A stretch of DNA of 49,059 nt. Origin: an uncultured Oceanospirillales bacterium (GTDB lineage: Bacteria > Pseudomonadota > Gammaproteobacteria > Pseudomonadales > Endozoicomonadaceae). The stretch lies in contig CAMRBW010000013.1 in assembly GCA_947040555.1 (NCBI GenBank), positions 1-49,059 of the forward strand, given 5' to 3'. The notes beneath the pieces are model-generated. The model searched no databases and was not told the DNA's origin. It saw only the letters and a program-made list of their open reading frames with translations. Every line of letters starts with the position of its first letter. Position 1 is the first letter of the stretch. The translations under genes and the position numbers were made by a program. Below are positions 38,050 to 47,110 of this stretch, one piece after another.

Positions 38050-39360
38050 CTATGCCATAAGCGCTTCAATATCAGCAACCGTTTTCGGCGCTGCAGCGGT
38101 CAGGTTTTCACAGCCATCGTCGGTCACCAGCACATTGTCTTCGATGCGAATGCCAATACCGCGCCAGCGCTCTTCGACTTCCGTATTATCCGGCGCAATA
38201 TAGAGACCGGGCTCAACAGTCAGCACCATGCCTGGCGTGAACAATACCGGTTGCCCCTGTTGTTTGTGAATACCTACATCATGGACATCCATACCAAGCC
38301 AATGACCGGTGCCGTGCATATAGAAGGGGCTATAAGCTTCATCCTCAATGAGTTGATCCCGTTCGCCCTTTAACAATCCTAGCTTTATAAGACCTTCGAC
38401 TAATACTGCGACAGCAGCCTTGTGAAAACCGTCCCAGGGCTTGCCCGGTGCAATCTCTGCAAATGCGGCTTCCTGAGCCATCAGCACCAACTCATACAGT
38501 GCTTTTTGCTCCGGAGAAAAATGACCATTAACCGGGAAAGTACGGGTAATATCAGCAGCGTAGTGATCCAGCTCACAACCCGCATCAATCAACACCAGAT
38601 CACCGTCTTTCAGTTCACAGTCATTCTCGGTGTAATGGAGAATGCAGCCATTCTCACCACCACCAACAATCGTGCTGTAAGCAGGGTGTCGTGCGCCACT
38701 CATGGCAAACTCATGCAGGATAGCCGCTTCCAGCTGATACTCCATCACTCTGGGACGACACTCCGTCATGGCGCGGATATGCGCCCGTGTGCTGATGGTT
38801 CCAGCTTCCCGCATCAGGGCGATCTCTTCTACCGACTTGATCTGTCTGCGGGCATGAATCAAGCTGTCGCGATCCTCAATAGAATCCGGCGCGGTTTTCC
38901 CCCTCCGCTCGGCGTTGCGCAACCGGGCAAGCCAGCCCCACATCTGCTCATCAAAGGCCTTATCTTGACCGGGGGTATAGAATAACCGCTCTCTCCCGTT
39001 GAGCAGTTCCGGCAACAACTGATCAAGCTCTTCAATCGGAAAGGCCTGATCAAAACCGAAAGTATTCACGGCACCTTCCTGACCGGCCCGGCGACCATTC
39101 CAAATCTCCCTATCCCGATCCCGGCGGCGGTTGAACAACACCGCTTCCCCCTCTTCACGACCGGGAACCAGTACCAGCACAGCTTCGGGTTCACCAAAGC
39201 CGGTGAGATACCAGAAATCGCTGCTCTGGCGGAAGGGGTATTCGCAGTCGGCATTACGCACTTTCTCTGCGGCAGAGGGCAGCACCAGAATGGCGCCCTC
39301 TCCCAGAGTGCCCATCAGCTCTTTACGACGGGCGCTGAATATCTTTTTCTCGAGTTTCAT
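38050..39360 (-). CDS. pepP: Xaa-Pro aminopeptidase P (PepP)
   Basis: PepP removes N-terminal residues that precede proline, using two metal ions. The 436-residue protein matches the E. coli enzyme in length. All five metal ligands can be placed: Asp259 and Asp270 in LIDAGCELDHYAADITRTF, His353 in MHGTGHWLGMDVHDVG, Glu383 in TVEPGLYI and Glu407 in IRIEDNVLVT. The N-terminal domain starts MKLEKKIFSARRKEL. It overlaps ygfB by one base (TGATG), so they are coupled. The usual next gene ubiH is displaced by the giant gene. Confidence 0.96.
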   Translation of the reverse strand: MKLEKKIFSARRKELMGTLGEGAILVLPSAAEKVRNADCEYPFRQSSDFWYLTGFGEPEAVLVLVPGREEGEAVLFNRRRDRDREIWNGRRAGQEGAVNTFGFDQAFPIEELDQLLPELLNGRERLFYTPGQDKAFDEQMWGWLARLRNAERRGKTAPDSIEDRDSLIHARRQIKSVEEIALMREAGTISTRAHIRAMTECRPRVMEYQLEAAILHEFAMSGARHPAYSTIVGGGENGCILHYTENDCELKDGDLVLIDAGCELDHYAADITRTFPVNGHFSPEQKALYELVLMAQEAAFAEIAPGKPWDGFHKAAVAVLVEGLIKLGLLKGERDQLIEDEAYSPFYMHGTGHWLGMDVHDVGIHKQQGQPVLFTPGMVLTVEPGLYIAPDNTEVEERWRGIGIRIEDNVLVTDDGCENLTAAAPKTVADIEALMA

Positions 39361-39983
39361 CAGTGAACCGAATGGTTAGCGGCAGAGGTTTTATTGTTTT
39401 TGTGTTCTTGTCCCCGATGCTCATTGAACAGCATCAGGACGGCCATACGCACATACTCACACACTTCAAAAAGATCCCGCTCGGCATCCTCGTCCTCTTC
39501 CCGCTCTTCAGCCTGGATCAGAGTGATCTGGGCAAGATCGGTCAACACCCCGGAGACCTCCTCAGAGAGTTTGTCTCTGCCCACACCCGCCATGCCAAAA
39601 CCGGAGAGAAAACCGCCACACCATTGACCCAGTGCCTCCGTCCGTTGTGCGACAGTAGCATCAGTTTCAGGAAGCATAAGGCTAAAAGAAAAATCCTCCG
39701 AACCGAGGTCGGCCAGAACATAATCATACAGCGCCATCAATCCTGAACGGACGGTGACCGGTAGATCCTGTTCGGACTTAGCCTCGACAATGGACATCTG
39801 CTCGACAGCAATTTTCAGCCAGCTCTCCCGAGACGGACGGACTCCGGCTCCCAGCTGTCCACACAGCAACCCGTGGAGCTGGGATGGCGAGGTAAAAGAG
39901 CGAGCCTCAATAAACAGATCACCGAGCTGATCGAAGCTGAAGCTTGTACCCTGTGTACCTTTCTGGATCGTTGTGTCCTTCAT
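39360..39983 (-). CDS. ygfB: YgfB (UPF0149) family protein
   Basis: The 207-residue product has the UPF0149 pattern: HGLLCGQLGAG near the N-terminus, LGQWCGGFLSGFGMAG in the middle and DLFEVCEYVRMAVLMLFNE near the C-terminus. Its molecular role is poorly defined. The start at 39983 (MKDTTIQKG) is preferred over a longer frame since CACGGAGA precedes it. The first gene of ygfB-pepP, it is divergent from the ZapB-like/zapA operon, as in many gammaproteobacteria. The last 14 residues are a His/Lys/Asn-rich extension. Confidence 0.92.
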   Translation of the reverse strand: MKDTTIQKGTQGTSFSFDQLGDLFIEARSFTSPSQLHGLLCGQLGAGVRPSRESWLKIAVEQMSIVEAKSEQDLPVTVRSGLMALYDYVLADLGSEDFSFSLMLPETDATVAQRTEALGQWCGGFLSGFGMAGVGRDKLSEEVSGVLTDLAQITLIQAEEREEDEDAERDLFEVCEYVRMAVLMLFNEHRGQEHKNNKTSAANHSVH

Positions 39984-40027
39984 AATCACATTCTCCGTGG
40001 TATTGCATGGATATGAGTGCCGTCTTG

Positions 40028-40118
40028 ACAGTACTAAGCAGTGTATCGCAGAATTTTTTTGAATGATTGTATACATTTTTGTTTGATTTTCGGTTTCAAT
40101 TAACCTCTTTAGTACTGT
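40028..40118. promoter_or_regulatory. Inverted repeat pair in the ygfB / zapBA divergon
   Basis: ACAGTACTAA at 40028-40037 is exactly complementary to TTAGTACTGT at 40109-40118, and the 71 bases between are AT-rich with likely promoter sequences (TATACA near 40071). The pair could be an operator bound by one dimer type at two sites. Confidence 0.45.
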
Positions 40119-40174
40119 TGCTGTTGTCCCAATAGGGAAAGTGGCGATATATTAACCTAACAAAGAATCACAAA

Positions 40175-40396
40175 ATGCCACGATCAATGGAACCCAGCAA
40201 ACTCACAGAACTTAGTAACAAGATTGAAAATCTTATCGATCTCTGTCAGCGCCTGCAGAGAGAAAACCAACGCCTTCGCTCCGACGAACTGCTCTGGCAA
40301 CAGGAGCGCGTCGAGCTTCTCGAGATCAATGAGGTAGCAAGAACTCGGGTAGAAGCAATGATTGGCCATTTGAAAGCTCTGGAGCCTGAAGAATGA
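40175..40396 (+). CDS. ZapB-like coiled-coil protein (TIGR02449 type)
   Basis: A 73-residue coiled-coil protein with LTELSNKIENLIDLCQRLQRENQRL, an almost continuous heptad. Small proteins of this type precede zapA in many gammaproteobacteria and are listed as TIGR02449, ZapB-like. A role in divisome assembly is probable by context but unproven. The ATG at 40175 is kept; an in-frame ATG at 40187 is also possible. Its stop overlaps the zapA start by four bases (ATGA). Confidence 0.85.
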   Translation: MPRSMEPSKLTELSNKIENLIDLCQRLQRENQRLRSDELLWQQERVELLEINEVARTRVEAMIGHLKALEPEE

Positions 40397-40698
40397 CTAC
40401 CGAGAAAATTGCAACAACCGTCCATATTCTCGACGAAGATTATCTGATCAACTGTCCGGTCAGCGAACAGGCTGCTCTGATAAGCGCCGCGCGCCATCTG
40501 GACAAGCATATGCGCGATATTCGTGACTCTGGAAAAGTACTCGGTGTTGAACGTATAGCGGTCATGGCTGGTTTGACTATCGCCCATGAAATGATCAACT
40601 CAGATACGCATAATATTCTGCTTGATCCCGACACGCAGGATCAGATCAATGCCATGCTGAAACAACTCGATGGGGCGCTGCAGGATACTGTTGATTAG
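40393..40698 (+). CDS. zapA: Cell division protein ZapA
   Basis: ZapA cross-links FtsZ filaments and helps ring formation. The 101-residue protein has the N-terminal beta-hairpin region VHILDEDYLINCPVSEQAAL, then LDKHMRDIRDSGKVLGVERI and the conserved AGLTIAHEMI, followed by a C-terminal coiled coil. It overlaps the ZapB-like gene by four bases. The 6S RNA gene follows about 110 bases later, the same order as in E. coli and Pseudomonas. Confidence 0.94.
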   Translation: MTTEKIATTVHILDEDYLINCPVSEQAALISAARHLDKHMRDIRDSGKVLGVERIAVMAGLTIAHEMINSDTHNILLDPDTQDQINAMLKQLDGALQDTVD

Positions 40699-40779
40699 AA
40701 CAGCTCTGCACCCCTTAATATCCATAGAATTTCGGAAATTACTTAGTTTTCATAACGATAAGTGATAAAAATGGGGTGG

Positions 40780-40806
40780 CTGACACCCCGTCTCTGTCGA
40801 TATAAT
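40780..40806 (+). promoter_or_regulatory. Sigma-70-like promoter of the 6S RNA
   Basis: A perfect -10 box TATAAT stands at 40801-40806, and CTGACA at 40780-40785 can serve as -35 with a 15-base spacer. The expected start near 40812 fits the 5' end of the 6S fold. Confidence 0.7.
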
Positions 40807-40811
40807 AAGAA

Positions 40812-40993
40812 CGGTCCCCTGGCCTGTACGCCAGCCTCGAAACGTCCCTGAGGCTTTGTATACGAAAATGGGTGGCTCCTAGTGAGTACTGAGCGAGCAT
40901 GCCCACCTCGAGTGGGAAGCCCATGGTGCTTCAGCAGCTACCACCTGAAGACGACGTCTTCAGGGCCATTAAAGGCAGCGGCAGGGTGGGGGG
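40812..40993 (+). ncRNA. ssrS: 6S RNA
   Basis: 6S RNA binds sigma-70 RNA polymerase in stationary phase. The sequence has the typical layout: the 5' arm CCCCTGGCCTGTACGCC pairs with the 3' arm GGCAGCGGCAGGGTGGGG; CCCTGAGGC marks the 5' side of the large bulge; GAGCATGCCCACC to GAGTGGGAAGCC matches the conserved central hairpin; and CCTGAAGACGACGTCTTCAGG-like arms form the 3' side hairpin. It lies after zapA, where 6S RNA is found in E. coli and Pseudomonas. GGCTTTTTT follows as terminator. Ends are estimated to within about ten bases. The usual next gene, ygfA (fau), is absent here. Confidence 0.88.
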
Positions 40994-41006
40994 CTTTTTT
41001 ATGCCT

Positions 41007-41042
41007 GCTTTTCTTCCTTTTACAGCTTTTCTTCCTTTTACA
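41007..41042. repeat. Two tandem 18-base units
   Basis: GCTTTTCTTCCTTTTACA is present twice in direct succession, just past the 6S RNA. It has no coding role that I can see. Confidence 0.8.
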
Positions 41043-41155
41043 GTTTCTCTCGCTTCACAAGTGGTAGTACCCGTTCACCCCAAAGACACTGATAATCGTG
41101 GCAATCAGCCCGCCGAAGGTGATCCAGCAGCGCTGCAACTTTGCTGTGGAACACC

Positions 41156-41740
41156 TCAGGCTTTCATCAAATCCTTAAGCTCTACGCCCGCATCGGTTTT
41201 CCAGGCGGTCAGACCGTTGGTACTGCGACCTGAAACTACAGCTCCGGCAGCAGAGGGGCTGCTGAATTCGTAATCCTCAGTGAAGCAGTAATGGTTGTCA
41301 TTCTGAACCAGTACGCCCTGCTCAAGCATCTTGCTGCGGTATCTTTGGGTAACGGGTGGACAGGAGGGTGTCATCTTCAGCACTGCACAGGAGTTGCGAA
41401 ATACGGTAAAACCGGCTTCGGAGAGTGTGCCGGTTGCAACTACCCCTTTAACCGTAAAACTCAGCATCTGCACATTTTTACTGGCCGAGGGTAAATCCAG
41501 GGGGGTCTGGTTGTTAGTTTGTACTGGCTTACGGATCATTGCCACCGGCGCCGAGAAGTGGTGAATGCCAAGTACCGGCAGAAGCTGGATCATCCGTTCG
41601 ATAAACACATCCATATCAGCCCGGTCAGCCTCCGGCAGGGAGGAGCCACTGGAGGCATTATTCATCACCCGAACCTGTTTACTGTTGATGGCCTTGCGGA
41701 TCATCCGTCCTTCAATGTAACCCAACATCAGGCGATAGGT
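41156..41740 (-). pseudogene. N-terminally truncated GIY-YIG / DUF4357-type protein
   Basis: A frame of 190 codons from ATG 41728 starts LGYIEGRMIRKAINSKQ and continues with ADMDVFIERMIQLLPVLG, which is the pattern that follows the GIY-YIG nuclease domain in DUF4357-containing proteins. The C-terminal VKGVVATGTLSEAGFTVF is the DUF4357 part. The GIY-YIG domain itself is missing: upstream there are only four in-frame codons (Thr-Tyr-Arg-Leu) before the stop codon of hsdS, which lies in the same frame. No binding site precedes the ATG. The gene was probably truncated when the type I locus was rearranged. Confidence 0.7.
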
Positions 41741-42949
41741 TTAGAGCTGCCCGGCGAAGGCTTTTTGGCTGAGGGAGTTGAAGAAATAGTCAGCTTCATC
41801 AATGGTGGACTGCAGTTTCTTCTTAAAAATATTTATTCTGTTGTAAACAGAGACATATTGCTGCTGAGCACTCAATGGGGGGGATGGAAAATCCAGTTTA
41901 TCCAGTATTCCTGTGTTCATATGAGTGAAAGAGCCATCCGGTCCAGTTTTTAAATTACCAACTCGTCCCTTACAAAAGATCATAAGTGAGACAAAATACT
42001 CCGGAACTAACTCATTACCAAATCTCACCCGAATGAGGTTGGTACTTATTATGGATTCAGGGTACTTAGAGCAAACAACTCCCATTTTTCCGACAGTCCC
42101 CGCTCTGGAAATGATTATATCTCCAGGAAAAACATTGTATGCCTTCAAGGCATTGAATTTTTCTTTTGTAATCCAGAGGTGAGGATCATCAATAAATTTC
42201 CCGTTTAAAGTAATGTTGTCCATATTCCAGACGGGAATACCCGAGTCCAAGTATTCATGTTTTTTTAGTGCACTACCAAACGGGCCACATTTTGTCCCGT
42301 TTTTTGCGTCCACATAAAAGTCGCTGAGCTTTCTAACCTCCCACCCTTTCGGATTAGTCACCGGATCACCAAACATCTCCAGAAACACACTGCGCAAAAA
42401 CTCATCGGCCAGGTTGATGGCCTGCCGGCGCTTCTGGCGCAGTTGGTCGGCCTTGTCGAGAATGGCGGCGATGCGTTTTTGTTCGGGGAGGGGAGGGAGG
42501 GGGATCTCCAGTTCCTCAATCCTAAATAGTGCAAGCTTTGGCTGGCTGGTTGCCATCTTCTTTGAAAATATGGCAGATTGCCCAACAGTAGCCAAGAACA
42601 AGATTAAATAATCACGGTCGAGTAAATTAGTTTTATTAATGACTATCTTTGCCGCATTTTCTGTTAGATTAGCTCCATCTAGTGAGTCAGGTATACAGCC
42701 AACTAAACCAATTGTTCCAGCAATAGAGATATAAACATCGTCCTTAGAAATCACGTAACGAGATATTTTCTCATGCGTTTCTATTTTTATGAATTCAAGA
42801 TTTCTGGAATCAATAGTTCTATTTTTAAAATCACAAACTCTCAAATACGGATATGGTGTTGGTACTTCTGAGTACTTCTCACCTTTAGGCAGTCTTTTTC
42901 CACCCTTGACCGAGGCAATCTCTTTCAGTTGAACAATTGGCCAACTCAC
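41741..42949 (-). CDS. hsdS: Type I restriction-modification specificity subunit HsdS
   Basis: HsdS chooses the DNA sequence methylated by the type I complex. The 402-residue protein has two target-recognition domains (about 1-150 and 200-350), each followed by a helical spacer: PLPPLPEQKRIAAILDKADQ with LRQKRRQAINLADEFLRSVF, and SPPLSAQQQYVSVYNRINIF near the C-terminus. Both halves look intact. It overlaps hsdM by four bases. It is more AT-rich than hsdM, as expected for recognition domains exchanged by recombination. Directly after its stop a truncated DUF4357 gene begins. Confidence 0.93.
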   Translation of the reverse strand: MSWPIVQLKEIASVKGGKRLPKGEKYSEVPTPYPYLRVCDFKNRTIDSRNLEFIKIETHEKISRYVISKDDVYISIAGTIGLVGCIPDSLDGANLTENAAKIVINKTNLLDRDYLILFLATVGQSAIFSKKMATSQPKLALFRIEELEIPLPPLPEQKRIAAILDKADQLRQKRRQAINLADEFLRSVFLEMFGDPVTNPKGWEVRKLSDFYVDAKNGTKCGPFGSALKKHEYLDSGIPVWNMDNITLNGKFIDDPHLWITKEKFNALKAYNVFPGDIIISRAGTVGKMGVVCSKYPESIISTNLIRVRFGNELVPEYFVSLMIFCKGRVGNLKTGPDGSFTHMNTGILDKLDFPSPPLSAQQQYVSVYNRINIFKKKLQSTIDEADYFFNSLSQKAFAGQL

Positions 42950-44571
42950 AACATCCCCTCCAACTCTTCCAGCTCGCTCTGTATCTCAGCTTCCAGCGCC
43001 TTCAATCGTGCCAAAATCACCCTGGGTGCTTCGTACTGCTCCTCCTGATAGACGACTTCCTTATAACGATTGATAGAAAGATCGTACTTGCTAACAGCAA
43101 GATCAGCTTTCGGTACGATAAAAGCTTTTTGATGGCGATCTGTCCAATCCATCATCGGAGCAACAGTGTCGTTCAGCTGCTCTTTAATCTTGTGGCCAAT
43201 AAAGTCATCCACCGGCAAGCCTTTGCTGCGGCGGTACTGCTTCCAGCTCGTCACCAGGTGGGGAATGTCGTTTTTGGCAATCGGTTTGCGTTTGTCGTCC
43301 AGGCTGTAGCCGTCGTTTTGCAGATCGTAGAACCAGACGTTATCGGTCTCGCCCCCTTTGGTGAAGATCAGGATCGCCGTCGCCACACCCGCATAGGGTT
43401 TAAAGACACCGGACGGCAGATTGATCACCGCCTCCAACTGGTTATCCTCCACCAGCTTCTGACGCAGACTCTGGTGCGCCTTGCTGGAGCCGAACAGCAC
43501 GCCCTGGGGCACAATCGTGGCGCTGCGACCGCCGACCTTGAGCATCTGCAAAATACGGGCGACAAACAGCAGCTCGGTCTTTTTGGTGCTGACGGTTTTC
43601 AGCAGGCTGGGGTCGATATCCTCCGCATCCAGGGTACCGGTAAAGGGCGGATTGGCCAGAATCAGGTGGAAGCCGTTGTGGGAGGCGTCCGGATAGCGGT
43701 CCGAAAAGCTCTGGCTCATGGTGTCCTGATAGTGAATATCCGGCTCCTCGATGCCGTGCATAATCAGGTTCATGGCGGCGATACGGAGCATGGTGGCATC
43801 GAAGTCGTAGCCGTGGAACATGTCGGTGTCCACGTGTTTACGGTACTCATTTAACTGGTCACCGGAAAACACCGGTTGCTGCTCCAGTTCGCCTTTCTGA
43901 TTAACGACAGTTTCCACATGCACAGCATCCAGGGACGTATAACGCTCCAGCAGGTATTCGTAACTGGTCGAGAGAAAACCGCCGGTGCCACAGGCCGGGT
44001 CACAGACGCGCTCACCACGGGCGGGGTTGGGCTCCATCATCTCCACCAGCGCACGGATAATATGGCGAGGTGTACGGAACTGGCCGTTTATACCGGCTGT
44101 GGTCAGTTTGCTGAGCAGGTATTCGTACAGGTCACCTTTGGTATCGCCATGCTCCAGAGGCAGCGTCTTGACCATCTCCACCGCCTTCACCAGCAGGCTT
44201 GGCTTGACGATTTCCAGCCGGGCGCCCTTCATAAACTCGCCCAAGAGATCGTTGCGGTTGCCCCCTTCTTTCAAAGTGAGTGTACGAAAGTGGCGGAATA
44301 CTTCATCCCGCACCAGCTCCATCATTTCGTCAGCACCCAGGTTGCTGAAGTGGCTGAAGCGGTAGTCCTGCTCGTGGGCGGCAAAGCGGGGAGCAAAGTT
44401 GGTGCCGGTCAGCATCTTGCGCTGTTCGTCTTTGTTTTCGTGCATGTCGAGCATGCGGGCGAAGAGCAGGTAGGTGATCTGTTCGATAACGGTCAGTGGG
44501 TTGGCGATGCCGCCTACCCAGAACTCTTCCCAGAGTTTGTCGATTTTGCTTTTTAGGTCGCCGGTGATCAT
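42946..44571 (-). CDS. hsdM: Type I restriction-modification DNA methyltransferase HsdM
   Basis: HsdM methylates adenine N6 in the HsdS recognition site. The 541-residue protein has a helical N-terminal domain ([20 protein letters not shown]), the SAM motif DPACGTGGF (191-199) and the catalytic NPPF (307-310). The length fits the family, and no frame damage is seen. It overlaps hsdS by four bases. With hsdR broken, HsdM and HsdS would act as a methylase only. The Fic remnant lies 35 bases upstream; no clear promoter for hsdM was identified there. Confidence 0.95.
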   Translation of the reverse strand: MITGDLKSKIDKLWEEFWVGGIANPLTVIEQITYLLFARMLDMHENKDEQRKMLTGTNFAPRFAAHEQDYRFSHFSNLGADEMMELVRDEVFRHFRTLTLKEGGNRNDLLGEFMKGARLEIVKPSLLVKAVEMVKTLPLEHGDTKGDLYEYLLSKLTTAGINGQFRTPRHIIRALVEMMEPNPARGERVCDPACGTGGFLSTSYEYLLERYTSLDAVHVETVVNQKGELEQQPVFSGDQLNEYRKHVDTDMFHGYDFDATMLRIAAMNLIMHGIEEPDIHYQDTMSQSFSDRYPDASHNGFHLILANPPFTGTLDAEDIDPSLLKTVSTKKTELLFVARILQMLKVGGRSATIVPQGVLFGSSKAHQSLRQKLVEDNQLEAVINLPSGVFKPYAGVATAILIFTKGGETDNVWFYDLQNDGYSLDDKRKPIAKNDIPHLVTSWKQYRRSKGLPVDDFIGHKIKEQLNDTVAPMMDWTDRHQKAFIVPKADLAVSKYDLSINRYKEVVYQEEQYEAPRVILARLKALEAEIQSELEELEGML

Positions 44572-44606
44572 AGATCAAATTCTTAAAAACAGGTGAAAAA
44601 CAGGGG

Positions 44607-45368
44607 TCATCTGCCAAGTACGAAAAACAGCTTCGCTAATGGCTCATTGATGTAGTAGTTGGTGCGTCCCATCTTCTGCTTGCGCAGAAACCCCTTGTCG
44701 CAGAGTTGATCGAGATACTTGGTCGCCGTCAAACGACTCACACCCAGATCACGCTCAAGGTACTCGATTTTGGTATAAGGGTGACAGAACATATTGTTGA
44801 GCAGGTCCTGACTGTAAATCTTCGGCAGTTCATCACGCATACGATGTTTAACCGCCTGCATCTGTTCCCGGATTTGCTCTATCAGGGTGATGGTCTCTTT
44901 GGCGGTCTCTTCCACAGCACTGAGCATGTAAAGCAGCCAGCCTTCCCAATCCTGCCGATCCCTGACCGCCTGCAGGCGCTCATAGTACTGTGACTTGTTG
45001 CGAATGATATGGCGGCTTAGGTAGAGCACTGGCAAATCCAGCAACTCCTGAGCCACAAGGTACAGGATATTTATGATACGCCCGGTGCGGCCATTGCCAT
45101 CGTAGAACGGGTGGATGCTTTCAAACTGGAAGTGGATAACGGCCATCTTGACCAGCGGGTCGTTCTCCGACAGCTCAGCATCGTTGATATAGGCGACCAG
45201 ATTGGTCATCAGTGATGCCACATCGTCCGCATTCTGTAGCGGGGTGTAGACGATTTCGCCGGTTGACTGGTTTATCAGCTCTGTGCCCGGCAGTTTGCGA
45301 AGGCCTGCCTGATTTTTCTCCAGAGTTTGTTGGATGTCCAGAATATCCTCCAGTAATTCGCACCACAT
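44607..45368 (-). pseudogene. Fic-family AMP-transferase, N-terminally truncated by fusion to hsdR
   Basis: The 253-codon frame has a complete Fic core: HPFYDGNGRTGR (86-97), a preceding [18 protein letters not shown] beta-flap region, and a C-terminal winged helix (YLERDLGVSRLTATKYLDQL). Full-length proteins of this Fic type begin about 100-130 residues earlier with the helix holding the inhibitory Ser/Thr-xxx-Glu motif; that part is absent. Upstream the sequence is hsdR in another frame, so the start at 45368 is inside hsdR coding sequence with only a weak binding site. It is either dead or a deregulated shortened Fic. In intact loci a Fic gene often accompanies hsdMSR. Confidence 0.75.
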
Positions 45369-46440
45369 ATTTGCGGTTCTTTTTCACCTGCTCCGGGTTG
45401 AGGTTCACCAGTGCCTGACGCATCCGTTCGGCGTGATCAATGTTGTCACAGAAGACGATGGTTTTCTGGTATTCGCCGGGCTTTTGCAAGAACTCGGCTA
45501 CCTTCATGGCAACGAGCTGGGTACGTTCGTCAAAGACGATGTTCTTGTCCATATCCCGCTGGTTATAGATGCGGTCTTCAATGACATTGCCGTATTTGTC
45601 TTTCTGACCTGCCCTGGGTCGCCAGCCTTGCAGATCAAGATCGAAGTCCACCCTGATCACTTTGTAGGGCGCAAGAAAACCGTCTTCTATGCCCTGCTTG
45701 AGGGAATAGCTGTAGATTGGTTCACCAAAGTAATCGATATTGGAGACCTCTTTGGTCTCTTTCGGTGTCGCCGTCAAGCCGAGATGTGTGGCCGACGAAA
45801 AATAGTCCAGAATCTCCCGCCAGGCGGAGTCAGCTTTGGCACTGCCCCGGTGACACTCATCAATTACGATAAGGTCAAAGAAATCCGGGGAGAACTGTTT
45901 GTAGATATTCTTCTCTTCTTCGTTTCCGGTAACCGCCTGGTACAACGACAGGTAAATCTCAAAAGACTTGTTGATCTGGCGCTTGCTGATCTTGGTCATC
46001 GCCGCACCGAACGGCTTGAAGTCGTTGTTTTTGGTCTGATCAACGAGAATGTTGCGGTCGGCCAGAAACAGGATGCGTTTCTTTTGTCTCGCCTTCCACA
46101 GTCGCCAGATAATCTGGAAGGCGGTGTAGGTTTTGCCAGTACCGGTGGCCATGACCAGCAGAATACGATCCTGCCTTTTGGTAACGGCTTCTATTGCACG
46201 GTTAACGGCGTTGGTCTGGTAATAAATAGCGGGGGGAACGGCCAGAACCGTCGTCGAAATAGGGTGACTCAATCGTTGCTTTGGCAGTGTCGTCAAAGCC
46301 TTTCCAGTCGCAGTAGCGTTGCCACAGTTCGGCAGGGGGCGGGAACTTGGTGCAAATATCCCGTTCGCTGAGCTGCCGTTTTTCTGCCCTGTCCAACCTG
46401 GTCTCCCGCTGTAGGCTGCATGCTGTCGTTTATAGGGCAT
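45355..46440 (-). pseudogene. hsdR: Broken type I restriction subunit HsdR
   Basis: HsdR is the ATP-driven translocase and nuclease of type I systems. The helicase part is present: MATGTGKT (Walker A), VIDECHRGS (DECH) and LGLTATPKE. Damage is of three kinds. Near 46340 [12 protein letters not shown] runs straight into [16 protein letters not shown], so the N-terminal nuclease domain is deleted. At 46221-46228 a duplicated AATA shifts the frame between [11 protein letters not shown] and [13 protein letters not shown]. After [10 protein letters not shown] the sequence joins the Fic gene, so the second helicase domain and C-terminus are lost. The remaining open frame of about 380 codons cannot restrict DNA. 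Confidence 0.88.
46221..46228. repeat. 4-base duplication that shifts the hsdR frame
   Basis: AATA occurs twice in succession. Removing one copy restores the hsdR frame across the break and joins SPRY to the [11 protein letters not shown] block, as in intact HsdR proteins. Confidence 0.7.
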
Positions 46441-47110
46441 ATGGTAAGGCAGAGTGAGGGGAAGGAGATAGAGTGAAATAACGCATCAAATAGGTAACTG
46501 GTCTACCTTTGCTCACCAAGATGCACGCTAAAGACGCTTACTGAGTAGACCAAAGGTGTACCGGAAATTCGCAAGAACAGGAAAAGCCGTATTAAATCAG
46601 CAAAATACAACTGTTTCTTATGAAGCGATGCTTCAAGGGCTACGCGCGGCCACGATCAACCACGTTTTGATCAAATGAGATTTGATCGTTCTTCTTAGCC
46701 TTACCTACAGCCTTGGGCCGATGATGATTGGCAATCCATGTGTGCATGGGTACTTATATTACCCACCGGATCCAGGGCTGTATCAGTTACTGGCTGATCG
46801 TAGTCTACAGCCAGTTTCACGACAATTATTCTAACCCAGTCGTGTATGTGCCTTGATATTTTTCTGACGTTTGGGCACATCTTATTAATGGGCTTTGATG
46901 TTACCCGTGCTTGTGTATTCGGAAAGCTATAACCACTTCAAACTGATCCAAACCATCACGTATTAGACAGTATTGGTTTTGTAAAATTAAAGATATAGCC
47001 CCGGTTTTTGCCCCCCAGTTTCGCAGTGTCATTAGGTCTTTGCGAATCGATATATTTAGCTATTCTTAGTCCCTTGTAATTCCAGCGACGAGATCAGGGT
47101 AATCAAGGCA
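46441..47110. other. 670-base spacer without recognised genes
   Basis: Both strands hold only short frames, including a 35-codon minus-strand frame near 46645-46750 that I do not recognise. Palindromes are present: GATCAAATGAGATTTGATC at 46669-46687 and GAAGCGATGCTTC at 46622-46634. Base composition is AT-richer than the surrounding genes. It may be the remnant of a mobile element flanking the restriction locus, with the promoter of the cytochrome gene at its right end. Confidence 0.55.

Noticed and set aside
41007..41042. CRISPR-like repeat
   Set aside because: Only two adjacent copies without spacers; no cas genes and no further copies nearby.
45175..45354. C-terminal 57 codons of the hsdR frame as protein
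   Set aside because: They are an out-of-frame reading of the Fic gene beyond the deletion junction.
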